This document shows positions 1 through 9,095 of a stretch of 64,000 nucleotides of DNA, piece after piece (position 1 is the first letter of the stretch; each line of letters starts with the position of its first letter). The notes beneath the pieces were generated by a model that made no database searches, was not told where the DNA came from, and worked only from the letters and a program-made list of their open reading frames with translations. Source of the DNA: Rhizobium sophoriradicis (lineage in GTDB: Bacteria; Pseudomonadota; Alphaproteobacteria; Rhizobiales; Rhizobiaceae); assembly GCF_003939025.1 (NCBI RefSeq), contig NZ_RQIH01000001.1, forward strand, positions 124,001 to 188,000, in the 5' to 3' direction. A program made the position numbers and the translations under genes.

Positions 1-402
1 CGCCGCTTCACCGACCTCATCAACGCCTTCGGCGATCGCTTCGATATCTTCGCCGGCCTCGACGACGTCGCTCTCGAGGGTCTGATGCTCGGCGCCAAGG
101 GCTGGGTCTCGGGCCTCACCAGCGCCTTCCCGGAGGAATCCGTGCAACTCGTTGCCGCCGCCGAACGCGGCGACTGGGAGAAGGCCCGCGAGATCTACCG
201 CTGGTTCATGCCGCTTCTGCATCTCGATGCCGAGCATGACCTCGTGCAGTCGATCAAGCTCGCCGAACAGATCATGGGCCGCGGCTCCGAACGCGTCCGC
301 ATGCCCCGACTGCCGCTTTCAGGCGCACGCCGCGCCGAGGTTACCGCCATGGTCGAGAAGGCAGCGGCCACACGTCCCTCGAAACTCGGCAAGGCCGCCT
401 GA
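1..402 (+). CDS. Dihydrodipicolinate synthase (DapA) family protein, 3' part only
   Basis: The reading frame is open from base 1, so the gene begins outside the window; the last 133 residues are present, ending at TGA 400-402. The segment around residues 20-40 of the visible part (GLDDVALEGLMLGAKGWVSG) matches the late part of the DapA/N-acetylneuraminate lyase TIM barrel, followed by the usual helical C-terminus. Members of this family are aldolases or dehydratases of 2-oxo acids; in catabolic clusters many act on hydroxyproline- or sugar-acid-derived intermediates rather than in lysine synthesis. The Schiff-base lysine lies outside the window, so the exact reaction cannot be assigned. It converges on the LacI gene downstream. 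Confidence 0.85.
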   Translation, partial: RRFTDLINAFGDRFDIFAGLDDVALEGLMLGAKGWVSGLTSAFPEESVQLVAAAERGDWEKAREIYRWFMPLLHLDAEHDLVQSIKLAEQIMGRGSERVRMPRLPLSGARRAEVTAMVEKAAATRPSKLGKAA

Positions 403-408
403 GATTAC

Positions 409-441
409 GAGGCCGGCAAGCGCACAGCGGTTGCCGGCCTC
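409..441. terminator. Bidirectional hairpin terminator
   Basis: A perfect 11-bp inverted repeat (GAGGCCGGCAA at 409-419, TTGCCGGCCTC at 431-441) with an 11-base loop lies between two convergent genes ending at 402 and 451. There is no strong U tract on either side, so efficiency is uncertain, but position and stem strength fit a shared terminator. Confidence 0.55.
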
Positions 442-450
442 CCATATCTT

Positions 451-1506
451 CTAAGTGACCGGAGCGTTGGAGAGGGTCAGGCTGTTGCGGCTGACCAGCG
501 ACGGTATCTGAAAAATATGCTCGGCGCCGATGCGACCCTCTATTCTCGAAATCAATGTCCGGGTGGCGACCTGACCGAGTTCCCTGCCCGACTGATCGAT
601 GCTTGCGAGATTAACGAGGCCAAGCGCTGCGGTCGACGAATTGTCATAGCCGATGACGGCAAGATCCTCGGGCACACGCACACCCATTTCCATCGCCAGG
701 CTCAGAAGGGTGATGGCGTCGAGATCGCTCCAGCAGAACACGGCGCGCGGCCTGTTCTTCCTTGACAGGAACTTTCGCATCGTTTCCTCCCGTTTGGGCG
801 GCGCTATCGGAATTTTAGTGATCGGCGCAGACGATCCGAATCCGGCGCGCTGCATTGCTCGGCGGAATCCGATCTCACGTTGGCGAACGACGGAGACCTG
901 ATGTCCCTCGCGCTCGCCGAGGCTCAGCATTTCGATATCGCGATAGCCGCAGGCAAGCAGCGCCTCCACCGCGATCTCCGCGCCCCGCTGGTCGTCCGCA
1001 TTCACCGTATCGAAGGCCGTGGCGCCGGCATCGTGATAGCCGACCGCGACGATCGGTATCTGAGCTGCGAATTTTGCTATGATTTCCGAGGGCAGGCGCG
1101 GCGCAACCAGGATCAGCCCGTCCATCTTGTAGTCGATCATCGACTCGATCAGCGACGTCTCCAGCTGCACGCGCGCATCGCTGACGCCAATCATCGCCTG
1201 ATAATGCGAAGGCGCCAGCACACCGTTCACGCCGGCGATCACTTCCGGCAGAAAGGGATTGCGGATGTCGATCAAAAGCACGCCGATGGTGAAACTGCGG
1301 CCGCGAAGGCCCCGCGCCGCCCGTGAGGGGCGATAGCCAAGCGCTTCAATAGCTTCGGTCACCCTCGCCCGCAGCGCCTCACTGACACCGTAAGCGTTTC
1401 GCATCACTTTGGAGACCGCAGCCACCGATACGCCTGCGTGCTTTGCCACCGTCCGGATCGTCACGCGATCGTTTCGTTGCGGTTTTTGTTTCTCTTCGAT
1501 CGACAT
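451..1506 (-). CDS. LacI-family transcriptional regulator of the rhamnoside operon
   Basis: A 351-residue repressor-type protein. The N-terminal LacI helix-turn-helix is clear at about residues 14-40 (TIRTVAKHAGVSVAAVSKVM), followed by the periplasmic-binding-protein-like effector domain (FTIGVLLIDIRNPF). ATG 1506 (MSIEEK) was chosen because it places the HTH at the usual distance from the N-terminus; the open frame runs 90 codons further upstream but that extension has no family similarity. It is transcribed divergently from the rhamnosidase and sugar-importer genes and probably controls them through the palindrome at 1601-1630. The effector is probably a rhamnoside or rhamnose derivative, by context only. 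Confidence 0.88.
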   Translation of the reverse strand: MSIEEKQKPQRNDRVTIRTVAKHAGVSVAAVSKVMRNAYGVSEALRARVTEAIEALGYRPSRAARGLRGRSFTIGVLLIDIRNPFLPEVIAGVNGVLAPSHYQAMIGVSDARVQLETSLIESMIDYKMDGLILVAPRLPSEIIAKFAAQIPIVAVGYHDAGATAFDTVNADDQRGAEIAVEALLACGYRDIEMLSLGEREGHQVSVVRQREIGFRRAMQRAGFGSSAPITKIPIAPPKREETMRKFLSRKNRPRAVFCWSDLDAITLLSLAMEMGVRVPEDLAVIGYDNSSTAALGLVNLASIDQSGRELGQVATRTLISRIEGRIGAEHIFQIPSLVSRNSLTLSNAPVT

Positions 1507-1600
1507 GAAATCTCTGGGATTACTCTGCAGGCCGTCACAATCGCCCGCAAAACACCATGGCAGACTGGCGACGAAATTTCTATTGCGCTTCCTAAAAAAA

Positions 1601-1630
1601 TGTAGAACGTTATATGGAGAACGTTCTACA
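1601..1630. promoter_or_regulatory. Probable LacI-type operator, double
   Basis: TGTAGAACGTT (1601-1611) and AACGTTCTACA (1620-1630) form an 11-bp inverted repeat just upstream of the ribosome-binding site of the rhamnosidase gene. Each arm also contains the core AGAACGTT with the central CG typical of LacI-family operators, so it may be one large site or two adjacent ones. It lies in the divergent region with the LacI gene. Confidence 0.6.
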
Positions 1631-1647
1631 TTATCGAGGAGGTGTTG

Positions 1648-3969
1648 ATGAACTTTCAGCCGGCAGCCATCAGCGGCGATCGCGTTTCGCGCGCTTGGTC
1701 TGGAGACATGATCGCACCACTGTCGGACCGCGGCCAGGGAACGGCCGCAAGCTTCGTCTCCAAGACCTTCGATCACGAAGGTGCCGGCCTTCCGATCGAA
1801 CTCTTCATCTCGGCGCTCGGCCTTTATCGCTGCTTCATCAACGGCACCCGCGTCGGGAACGACGTGCTGACGCCCGGCTGGACGAATTACGACGACCGCA
1901 TTGCCTATCAGCGCTATGACATCTCGAAACTGTTGAAACCCGGCCCCAACCGGATAGAAATCTGGCTTGCGGACGGATGGTACCGCTCGCCCATCATGTG
2001 GGGCGCCAAGGCTATTCCCAACTGCTGGGGCGACAGGATCGGCGCCATTGCGGATTTGGTCGGCCCTAGCGGTCCCCTACTTTCCACCGATACGACCTGG
2101 CAAAGCGGTCCTCTGCCGATACTGAAGTCGGGGATTTATTTCGGCGAGATTTTCGACGCACGTCTCGAAAACGCCGCGGAAACGCATGGGGTCGAGCGAT
2201 TGCCGTTCGACAAAGGACTGCTCGTCGCGCATGAGACGGCAGCGGTGCGGGAGTTACAGCCGCTCGCCCCGATCGACAGCTGGAGCGATGATGAAGGCAG
2301 GACGATCTATGACTTCGGCCAGAATGCCGGCGGCTATGTCAGGTACAGGGTCCGCGGCGCAGGCGGCGCCGAAGTGCGGGTGGAGCATGCGGAAGTCCTC
2401 GGCCCCGATCGCCATTTCGACAATCGCAACTATCGTGCGGCCGCAGCGCACACCCTCTATACGCTGCGCGGAGACGGCGACGAGACCTATGCGCCGCATT
2501 TCACCTTCCACGGCTTCCGTTATGCGCGGGTCACGATCAACGGCAATGCAAAAATCGTCGAAATCGCGTCGATCCCGATCTCGTCGGTGCCGGAACCCGC
2601 CGGTGGCTTCACTTCAGGCAATTCTCTCGTCAATCGCCTGGTGCAGAACACCATCTGGTCGCAGCGCGCCAATTTCGTCGAGGTACCCACAGATTGCCCG
2701 CAGCGCGACGAACGCCTGGGCTGGACGGGCGACGCGCAGGTCTTTGCCGCAACCGCGTGCTGGCTGAGCGACAGCCAGTCCTTCCTCAGCAAATATCTGC
2801 GCGACGTAATGGCCGATCAGCGCGAGGACGGGGCCGTATCACATTTCTCGCCGGATCCCACTCGCCTGCATCCCGCCGACTTCCCGGGCTATGCCGGCTC
2901 GACCGGCTGGGGCGACGCGATCGTCGTCATCCCCTGGGTGCTCTACACCCACTACGGCAATCGGGCCGTTCTTTCGGAATGCCTGGATCCCATGGTGCGC
3001 TGGGTCGATTTCGTCTGGTCCATTTCGGATGGTCCGATCGTGCGTCCGCCGTCGCACTGGGGTGCGCGCGGCTTCACTTTCGGCGACTGGCTGCAACCGG
3101 TCGGCGACAACAGAAAGCCGCGCCCGACGATCGCCGACGATTGTGCGGCCACCATCTACCACTTCATCTCGACAGATCTTCTGGCAAGGATCGCCGCCGT
3201 TCTCGGCGAAGAGGCGCTTGAAGAGCAGATGAAGCGGCGCGCCGGAGAAATCAGGCTGGCCTTTGCCAACGAGTTCATCACGCCGGCGGGACGGCTCGCT
3301 CACAACGACCAGACCTCCTATGCGCTCGCTTTCCTCTACGATCTGATACCGGCTGAGCACAGGCAAGCCGCACAGCAACATTTCCGCAAGGTCATCATCG
3401 ATGCCGACTACAAGATCGGCACCGGCTTCATCGGCACCCCTGCCCTTTTGCCGGCGCTGACGAAGCTCGGAATGGACGATCTGGCCGAAAAGGTCTTCCT
3501 GCAGGAAGACGTGCCGGGCTGGCTCTATCAGGTCTCGAAGGGAGCGACGACGATCTGGGAGCGCTGGGATTCGATGGCGCCCGACGGTACCATCTACGAG
3601 CCAGACATGAACAGCTACAATCATTACGCCTATGGGGCGGTCTGCCAATGGCTGTTCGAATGCGTCGCCGGCATTTCGCCGAGCCCGGAAGCGCCAGGAT
3701 TTGCAGAAGTGATTGTCGATCCCGCGCCGATCCCGTCGCTTTCCCCGGTTTCAGCCTATCACGATATCAGCCAGGGGCGCATAAAGGCCGGTTGGCACTG
3801 CACCGGCAGCGAGATCACCTATGTGCTGACGCTGCCGGAGGGTTGCGTCGGCCGCTTCCGGCCCGGCCGGCGGCACCAGAACCCGACGCTCAATGGGGAG
3901 CCTGTCTTCGAGGATGCGGTTCTTTCCCCGGGCACGCACCGGCTGGTCTTTTCCCTACCCGATTCCTGA
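1648..3969 (+). CDS. Alpha-L-rhamnosidase, glycoside hydrolase family 78
   Basis: Predicted to release terminal L-rhamnose from plant glycosides or rhamnogalacturonan fragments. The 773-residue protein has the N-terminal beta-sandwich typical of bacterial GH78 (SALGLYRCFINGTRVGNDVL, about residues 53-72) and the (alpha/alpha)6 catalytic domain with the family motif DERLGWTGD at about 354-362 and the conserved TIWERWDSM near 636, which carry the proposed catalytic acids. There is no signal peptide, so the enzyme is cytosolic and acts on imported oligosaccharides. ATG 1648 is preceded by GAGGAGG at 1636-1642; the in-frame GTG at 1642 lies inside that site and was rejected. It is the first gene of an operon with a CUT1 importer. 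Confidence 0.93.
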   Translation: MNFQPAAISGDRVSRAWSGDMIAPLSDRGQGTAASFVSKTFDHEGAGLPIELFISALGLYRCFINGTRVGNDVLTPGWTNYDDRIAYQRYDISKLLKPGPNRIEIWLADGWYRSPIMWGAKAIPNCWGDRIGAIADLVGPSGPLLSTDTTWQSGPLPILKSGIYFGEIFDARLENAAETHGVERLPFDKGLLVAHETAAVRELQPLAPIDSWSDDEGRTIYDFGQNAGGYVRYRVRGAGGAEVRVEHAEVLGPDRHFDNRNYRAAAAHTLYTLRGDGDETYAPHFTFHGFRYARVTINGNAKIVEIASIPISSVPEPAGGFTSGNSLVNRLVQNTIWSQRANFVEVPTDCPQRDERLGWTGDAQVFAATACWLSDSQSFLSKYLRDVMADQREDGAVSHFSPDPTRLHPADFPGYAGSTGWGDAIVVIPWVLYTHYGNRAVLSECLDPMVRWVDFVWSISDGPIVRPPSHWGARGFTFGDWLQPVGDNRKPRPTIADDCAATIYHFISTDLLARIAAVLGEEALEEQMKRRAGEIRLAFANEFITPAGRLAHNDQTSYALAFLYDLIPAEHRQAAQQHFRKVIIDADYKIGTGFIGTPALLPALTKLGMDDLAEKVFLQEDVPGWLYQVSKGATTIWERWDSMAPDGTIYEPDMNSYNHYAYGAVCQWLFECVAGISPSPEAPGFAEVIVDPAPIPSLSPVSAYHDISQGRIKAGWHCTGSEITYVLTLPEGCVGRFRPGRRHQNPTLNGEPVFEDAVLSPGTHRLVFSLPDS

Positions 3970-4006
3970 GGAGCATACAGGTCACATCGTTCAGAGGAGG
4001 AACGTC

Positions 4007-5290
4007 ATGACACATCGGATAAGGCTCATTCTCGCCGGCGCATCCACGCTTCTGGCGCTGGCAGCGGCCAACCCGTCGCATGCGGAAGTCACCCTGTCAT
4101 TCCTGATCGACAACAGTCCCGATACGGTTGCAGCCGCCGAAGCACTGGTTGCCGCCTACCAGGCCAAGGCGCCTGATGTAACAATCGAAATCGAACAAAG
4201 GCCGGGCGGCGGCGAAGGTGACAACATCGTCAAGACGCGTCTAGCGACAGGCGAGATGCCAGACGTGTTCCTCTATAATTCCGGCTCGCTGCTGCAGGCG
4301 CTGAAGCCTGCTCAGACGCTTGTCGATCTCAGCGGCCTTCCCTCGCAGGCAAAGGTGGATGACGGTTTCAAATCCGTCGTCCGCGCCGGTGACAAGCTTT
4401 ACGGCGTTCCCTTCGGCACAGCGATGGCGGGCGGGATTCTCTATAACAGAAAGATCTATCAGGATCTCGGCCTCTCCGTTCCGAAGACATGGGCGGACTT
4501 CATGGCGAACAACGAAAAGGTCAAGGCTGCGGGCAAGGTCGCCGTCGCGCAGACCTATCGTGACACCTGGACCTCGCAGCTCTTCGTTCTGGCCGATTAT
4601 TACAATCTGCATGCCGCCGTGCCGCATTTCGCCGCCGACTATACCGCCAACAAGGCGAAATATGCCGAGACGCCGGCGGCCACAAAAGGCTTCGAGCGAT
4701 TGAAGGATGTTCACGACGCCGGCCTGATGAACGAGGACTTTGGCGCGGCAAGCTATGACGACGGCCTGAGAATGGTCGCGACCGGCGAGGCGGCGCATTA
4801 CCCAATGCTGAGCTTCGCAGTCGGCGTGCTTAAGCAGAACTATCCGGAAAACCTCGGCGATGTCGGCTTCTTTGCGCAGCCGAGCGACGACACCGCTGTT
4901 AATGGCCTGACGGTGTGGATGCCGCCTGCCCTCTACATTCCCGCCGCCAGCCCGCATATCGAAGAAGCGAAGAAGTTCGTCGACTTCGCCGGAGGTGTCC
5001 AGGGCTGCAAGATCATGGTCGAGACCAACACGGTTCAGGGGCCCTCGCTGGTCGATGGTTGCGATCTGCCTGCCGATGTGCCCCCTGTCGTCAAGGACAT
5101 GCTCCCTTACTTCGAGACCGCGGGCAAAACGACGCCGGCGCTGGAATTCGTATCACCGGTCAAGGGACCGTCACTGGAGCAGATCACCGTCGAAGTCGGC
5201 TCCGGCATTCGCCTGCCCGCCGATGCGGCGAAACTCTATGACGACGATGTGCGCAAACAGGCCAAGCAGCTCGGTCTGCCCAACTGGTAG
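4007..5290 (+). CDS. Sugar ABC transporter substrate-binding protein (CUT1)
   Basis: A 427-residue extracellular binding protein (SBP_bac_1 type) that should capture the substrate of the adjacent rhamnosidase. The N-terminus has a classical Sec signal peptide (charged MTHRIR, hydrophobic core, cleavage after about residue 26 at SHA-EV). The body shows the usual TRLATGEMPDVFLYNSGS and GVPFGTAMAGGILYNRK segments. ATG 4007 has AGAGGAGG at 3993-4000. The gene starts 37 bp after the rhamnosidase and is followed by a hairpin and the two permease genes. The precise ligand (a rhamnosylated oligosaccharide) is inferred from the neighbour. Confidence 0.9.
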   Translation: MTHRIRLILAGASTLLALAAANPSHAEVTLSFLIDNSPDTVAAAEALVAAYQAKAPDVTIEIEQRPGGGEGDNIVKTRLATGEMPDVFLYNSGSLLQALKPAQTLVDLSGLPSQAKVDDGFKSVVRAGDKLYGVPFGTAMAGGILYNRKIYQDLGLSVPKTWADFMANNEKVKAAGKVAVAQTYRDTWTSQLFVLADYYNLHAAVPHFAADYTANKAKYAETPAATKGFERLKDVHDAGLMNEDFGAASYDDGLRMVATGEAAHYPMLSFAVGVLKQNYPENLGDVGFFAQPSDDTAVNGLTVWMPPALYIPAASPHIEEAKKFVDFAGGVQGCKIMVETNTVQGPSLVDGCDLPADVPPVVKDMLPYFETAGKTTPALEFVSPVKGPSLEQITVEVGSGIRLPADAAKLYDDDVRKQAKQLGLPNW

Positions 5291-5308
5291 CGGTCTTTCG
5301 GGCCATAT

Positions 5309-5334
5309 AACCTCGCTTCCGATGGGGCGAGGTT
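5309..5334 (+). promoter_or_regulatory. Intercistronic hairpin after binding-protein gene
   Basis: AACCTCGC (5309-5316) pairs with GCGAGGTT (5327-5334). The stem lies in the only sizeable gap of the operon, between the binding protein and the first permease, where it may protect upstream mRNA or attenuate downstream transcription. Confidence 0.5.
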
Positions 5335-5356
5335 CCACCCGATCGAAGAGGTAGTC

Positions 5357-6235
5357 ATGACCGAGACACGCCCCCGCTCGCGCAAATCGCCCTACCCGCT
5401 GTGGTTTTTCATTCCGGCTGCCATCATATACGGCGTGCTGTTTCTGGTTCCCACGGTTTCGTCTCTCTGGTTCAGCCTGACGCGCTGGGATCTTTCGACG
5501 GCCGAATTCATCGGGTTCGAAAATTTTCAGCAGTTCTTCTCCGAGCCGTTCCTGATCAAGGGACTGATCAACACCCTGATCTATGCCGTGACGACATCCG
5601 GGCTGAAGACGGTCTGCGGGTTGCTGCTGGCCGTGCTCCTGACCGGCAATATCTTCGCCCGCGGCTTTTTGAGAACGCTGGTCTTCTTTCCTGTCCTGGT
5701 CTCGACGATCGGAATCGGCATTACCTTCGCGGTGATGATGCATCCAACGAAGGGCATCATCAACGTCACGCTCGAGACGCTCGGCATTCCTGGGCCGGGA
5801 TGGCTGACCAATCCAGCGCTCGCGCTCTTCTCCGTGGCCTTGGTCGACGTCTGGAAGGGTGTCGGTCTTGCCACGCTGATCTTCATCGCCGGTCTTGCTG
5901 CGATCAGCCCTGACTATTATGAGGCCGCCAGGATCGATGGCGCCACGCGGCTCCAGCAATTTCTCCGGATCACCCTGCCGCTCGTGCGCCCGGCCACCGT
6001 CATCGTCGTGACATTGTCGCTGATTGGCGGGCTCCGTTCATTCGACCTCATATGGGCCATGACCCGCGGGGGGCCGGGTTTCTCCTCCGATGTGATCGCC
6101 TCGGTCATCTACAAACAGTACCAAGCTGGTTTCTATGGTCTGTCGACGGCCGGAAACGTCATTCTGTTCGCGCTGATTGCCGTGATCATCCTGCCAATCA
6201 CCCTGTGGTTTAACCGGCGCGAGGTCGAGGAATGA
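5357..6235 (+). CDS. Sugar ABC transporter permease (MalF type)
   Basis: A 292-residue inner-membrane permease with six predicted membrane segments. It carries the EAA loop characteristic of binding-protein-dependent importers (YYEAARIDGATRLQQFLRIT, about residues 190-209). Together with the next gene it forms the heterodimeric channel of the CUT1 importer. The start has AGAGG about 8 bases upstream. The 3' end overlaps the next permease by four bases, which indicates translational coupling. Confidence 0.93.
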   Translation: MTETRPRSRKSPYPLWFFIPAAIIYGVLFLVPTVSSLWFSLTRWDLSTAEFIGFENFQQFFSEPFLIKGLINTLIYAVTTSGLKTVCGLLLAVLLTGNIFARGFLRTLVFFPVLVSTIGIGITFAVMMHPTKGIINVTLETLGIPGPGWLTNPALALFSVALVDVWKGVGLATLIFIAGLAAISPDYYEAARIDGATRLQQFLRITLPLVRPATVIVVTLSLIGGLRSFDLIWAMTRGGPGFSSDVIASVIYKQYQAGFYGLSTAGNVILFALIAVIILPITLWFNRREVEE

Positions 6236-7059
6236 GAAGCGTCCGCCCCTATGTAACGGGCGCCATAGCCCTTGCCTTTGCGGCAGTCATCTTCGTCATG
6301 CCTTTCGTTTTTGTCGCTCTCCAGGCGGTCAAATCCAAATCCGAAGCGTCCCGCCTCGATTTCGAACTCCCTGAGCATTGGCTGTTCTGGGATAATCTCG
6401 TCGCGGTCTTCAAGGCGCGCGACTATCAGCTCGTGCTCGCCTATTTCAATTCGACGCTGATTACGGTCGTTTCCGTTACCATCCTCATCCTGCTTTCGGC
6501 GATGGTCGGTTACGTCATGCAGCGCCGCAATACCGCCTGGAACCGTGTGGCCTTCGCTGCGCTTTTCATGGGCCTGATGATGCCGCCGGCCGTTGTCCCC
6601 ACAATAGGCCTCTTGCAGGATATCGGTCTCTTCAAGACCATGACAGGGATGGTCCTGATCCAGGTCGCCTATAACCTCTCCTTTTCGATATTGCTCTACC
6701 GCTCGTTCATCTCGACTATCCCGCGCGATCTCGACGAGGCGGCGCTGATCGACGGCGCCAAGCCCCGGCAGATCTTCTTCCGGGTGGTCCTGCCGCTTCT
6801 GAAGCCGGTAACGGTGACCAATATCGTCGTGCAATCGATCGCGATCTTCAACGATTTCACTAACCCTCTCTACTACTTGCCGGGCAAGGAGAATGTGACG
6901 GTGCAGCTGACGCTCTATAATTTCCAGAGCATGTATTCGAGCCAGTACAATCTCCTCTTCATGAACATTCTCCTCGTGACGATCCCGCCGCTGATCGTCT
7001 TCATCTTCTTCAACCGCCAGATCGTCGCCGGCATGACGTCAGGCGGAGTAAAAGGGTAG
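6232..7059 (+). CDS. Sugar ABC transporter permease (MalG type)
   Basis: A 275-residue inner-membrane protein, partner of the preceding MalF-type subunit. The EAA motif is visible as [20 protein letters not shown] (about residues 165-184), the docking site for the ATPase. It starts in an ATGA overlap with the upstream gene and ends four bases before the ATPase start, so the three are co-translated. The hydrophobic N-terminus ([20 protein letters not shown]) is membrane segment 1, not a signal peptide. Confidence 0.93.
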   Translation: MRSVRPYVTGAIALAFAAVIFVMPFVFVALQAVKSKSEASRLDFELPEHWLFWDNLVAVFKARDYQLVLAYFNSTLITVVSVTILILLSAMVGYVMQRRNTAWNRVAFAALFMGLMMPPAVVPTIGLLQDIGLFKTMTGMVLIQVAYNLSFSILLYRSFISTIPRDLDEAALIDGAKPRQIFFRVVLPLLKPVTVTNIVVQSIAIFNDFTNPLYYLPGKENVTVQLTLYNFQSMYSSQYNLLFMNILLVTIPPLIVFIFFNRQIVAGMTSGGVKG

Positions 7060-7063
7060 CAGA

Positions 7064-8041
7064 ATGGCTGAGCTCACTCTCAAACAGGTTCGCAAGAGCT
7101 TCGGCGCCCTTGAGGTCATCAAGGGGGTCGATCTGGAGGTTGCCTCCGGCGAGTTCGTCGTTTTCGTCGGCCCGTCGGGATGCGGAAAGTCGACGCTGCT
7201 ACGCATCATCGCCGGCCTGGAGGAGACGACGTCAGGCATGCTGACCATCGGCGGCAAGGACGTAACCCATGCCGAACCCTCCGAGCGCGGCATTGCCATG
7301 GTGTTCCAGAGCTATGCGCTCTACCCGCATATGACAGTCGCCGAGAATATCGGCTTCGGCCTTTCGCTCGCCCGCCGGTCGAAGGTGGAAATCGCCGCCA
7401 AAGTCGCGGCGACAGCGGAAACGCTGCAGCTCACGCATCTGCTGCAGAGAAAGCCGAAAGCGCTCTCCGGCGGCCAGCGGCAGCGCGTTGCCATCGGCCG
7501 GGCGATCATCCGCAATCCCAGGGTGTTCCTGTTCGACGAGCCGCTTTCCAATCTGGACGCGTCGCTCAGAGCCCAGATGCGCCTGGAGATCTCCGACCTC
7601 CACGCCCGGCTGAAATCGACGATGATCTATGTCACCCACGACCAGGTCGAAGCGATGACGATGGCCGACAAGATCGTCGTGCTGAACGGCGGAGCGGTCG
7701 AGCAGATCGGCAGCCCGATGGAGCTCTATCGCAATCCCGCCACCCCCTTCGTCGCCGGCTTCATCGGCAGCCCGAAGATGAACCTCTATGGTGGTGAGAC
7801 GGCGCGGCGAATGAATTGCACGATCTACGGCATCCGTCCGGAACATATCCGCCTTTCGGCAGATGCCGGGCAATGGCAGGGCAGAGTCCGCCACATCGAA
7901 AGGCTCGGCGCCGATGCAATCCTCTATCTCGATGCCGCCGATCTCGGCGAAATGGTCGTGCGCACCAATGGCGAGACACCGTTTGCGCCTGGGATGACGG
8001 TCTGGGCAGATCCGATTGAGGGTGCAGAACACAGGTTCTGA
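7064..8041 (+). CDS. Sugar ABC transporter ATP-binding protein (MsmK/UgpC type)
   Basis: The 325-residue ATPase of the CUT1 importer. Walker A is GPSGCGKST (residues 36-44), the signature LSGGQ is at about 134-138 and Walker B LFDEP at about 156-160, followed by the H-loop region VTHDQVEAM. The C-terminal regulatory (TOBE/OB) domain is present but rather short: most family members have 350-370 residues. It is the last gene of the rhamnoside operon. Confidence 0.93.
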   Translation: MAELTLKQVRKSFGALEVIKGVDLEVASGEFVVFVGPSGCGKSTLLRIIAGLEETTSGMLTIGGKDVTHAEPSERGIAMVFQSYALYPHMTVAENIGFGLSLARRSKVEIAAKVAATAETLQLTHLLQRKPKALSGGQRQRVAIGRAIIRNPRVFLFDEPLSNLDASLRAQMRLEISDLHARLKSTMIYVTHDQVEAMTMADKIVVLNGGAVEQIGSPMELYRNPATPFVAGFIGSPKMNLYGGETARRMNCTIYGIRPEHIRLSADAGQWQGRVRHIERLGADAILYLDAADLGEMVVRTNGETPFAPGMTVWADPIEGAEHRF

Positions 8042-8066
8042 AAATGGAGAAGCGAGCCATCGTCCC

Positions 8067-8086
8067 GCGCTGCCTTTTGGCGGCGC
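8067..8086 (+). terminator. Possible terminator hairpin of the rhamnoside operon
   Basis: GCGCTGCC (8067-8074), loop TTTT, GGCGGCGC (8079-8086) form an 8-bp stem with one G-T pair, 25 bp after the last stop codon. No U tract follows, so a factor-independent terminator is only a possibility. Confidence 0.4.
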
Positions 8087-8169
8087 GCATGTTGCCCAGC
8101 GCTTTACGCCGGAATTATCTTGAATCACTGTAATCCAATTAATATGCAATCAGATCAATGGAGATGGAT

Positions 8170-8418
8170 ATGGCAAGCATGACCATCCATGGTCTGGACG
8201 ATGGGCTGATACAGAGGTTGCGCATGCGCGCCGCAGCACACGGCCACTCCATGGAGGATGAAGCGAGGCATATTTTGCGCACCGCGCTTGCGTCCAGCGA
8301 GCCAGTGGCCCGCAATCTCGCAGATGCCATTCGCACCCGCTTGCTCTCGGTCGGCGTCGTCGAACTCGACATCCCGTCCCGAGAGCCAATCCGTGAGCTT
8401 CGGGACTTCACCCCGTGA
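8170..8418 (+). CDS. FitA/VapB-like ribbon-helix-helix antitoxin
   Basis: An 82-residue Arc/MetJ-fold antitoxin. The N-terminal beta strand and helices (MTIHGLDDGLIQRLRMRAAA) match FitA-type antitoxins of PIN-domain toxins, and the C-terminal part would wrap the toxin. ATG 8170 is preceded by GGAGAT at 8160-8165; earlier ATGs at 8158 and 8164 lack a good site. It overlaps the start of the PIN-domain remnant by four bases, as in intact vapBC/fitAB pairs. Since the partner is decayed, this antitoxin is probably an orphan. Confidence 0.82.
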   Translation: MASMTIHGLDDGLIQRLRMRAAAHGHSMEDEARHILRTALASSEPVARNLADAIRTRLLSVGVVELDIPSREPIRELRDFTP

Positions 8419-8565
8419 TCGTTCTCGATAGGAATGTTATTTCGGAGCTGCTCACCCCCGCTTCGAATGCGTCATCATCGACTGGCTCGCAACAGCATCC
8501 TTCTTTGAGGGTCGTGCCGACGCGATCTGGAGGCAGCAAATTTCCGATTCAGCGAGGACGGGGGC
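8415..8565 (+). pseudogene. Remnant of a FitB/VapC-type PIN-domain toxin
   Basis: The frame opens with MIVLDRNVISELLTP, the typical N-terminus of FitB-like ribonucleases, although the conserved T after the first catalytic Asp is R here. After about 15 codons similarity moves to another frame (IIDWLATASFFEGRAD, from about 8478), which shows a frameshift near 8455-8465. The C-terminal half with the remaining acidic residues is missing and replaced by the end of the opposite-strand toxin gene. A functional nuclease is not expected. Confidence 0.75.
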
Positions 8566-8574
8566 GCCTGCCAT

Positions 8575-8853
8575 TCACGGCTGCTTGCGTGAGAGAGCCG
8601 CCAAGTCCTCTTTCAGCCGGAGAGACAGATTCATCCGTTCGTAAAGAATGCTGATGATGCCGAGATCACCATTCTCGAACTCCCGCCAGACGTTGTGGAA
8701 GTTGTCGCCAGTCGATCCCCTTAGGCGCTGCAAATAAGCATGCAACCCGAGAATGTAAGCGTCCGCCTGCTTTTGTCCCCATGCTTCGAAGGTATCGCGC
8801 CAAATCTTGTCTTGCGCGGCTTCGGCGCGCGGATAAAATCGATAAGCCCGCAT
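8575..8853 (-). CDS. ParE/RelE-superfamily toxin
   Basis: A 92-residue type II toxin. The pattern YRFYPRAEAAQDKIWRDTFEAWG followed by a helical hairpin and strands ending IISILYERMNLSLRLKEDL is that of ParE/RelE-fold proteins. Within the family ParE poisons gyrase and RelE cleaves ribosome-bound mRNA; which applies is not visible. It begins two bases after the stop codon of the antitoxin gene, the standard antitoxin-first order. The frame is intact, unlike the two other toxin genes of this window. Confidence 0.78.
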   Translation of the reverse strand: MRAYRFYPRAEAAQDKIWRDTFEAWGQKQADAYILGLHAYLQRLRGSTGDNFHNVWREFENGDLGIISILYERMNLSLRLKEDLAALSRKQP

Positions 8854-8855
8854 GA

Positions 8856-9095
8856 CTATCGGCGCTTGTTGCGGCGGATGACGTCTTCAGCCGAAACGGC
8901 GACAAACTCGCTGCCGTCGGCCCGCATCGCGGGCGCAAGCTCTTTCTGCAGCATATCCCACGCCTGCAAGTCGCGCCGGATCAGAGCACGAATGTATTCG
9001 CTGGCATTTTCATAGAGGCCATCGTCGCCGATCTGCTGCTGGATATGATCCTGCAACTGCCCACTGACGTTCACATGAATGCTACCCGAGGCCAT
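8856..9095 (-). CDS. ParD/CopG-like antitoxin
   Basis: A 79-residue ribbon-helix-helix protein: SIHVNVSGQLQDHIQQQIG gives the DNA-binding strand and first helix, and YENASEYIRALIRRDLQ is the classical ParD helix 2. The C-terminus (VSAEDVIRRNKRR) should neutralise the adjacent toxin. ATG 9095 was chosen because it starts the family-like sequence and has AAGG upstream; an in-frame ATG at 9152 would overlap the likely operator at 9135-9149. Confidence 0.78.
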   Translation of the reverse strand: MASGSIHVNVSGQLQDHIQQQIGDDGLYENASEYIRALIRRDLQAWDMLQKELAPAMRADGSEFVAVSAEDVIRRNKRR

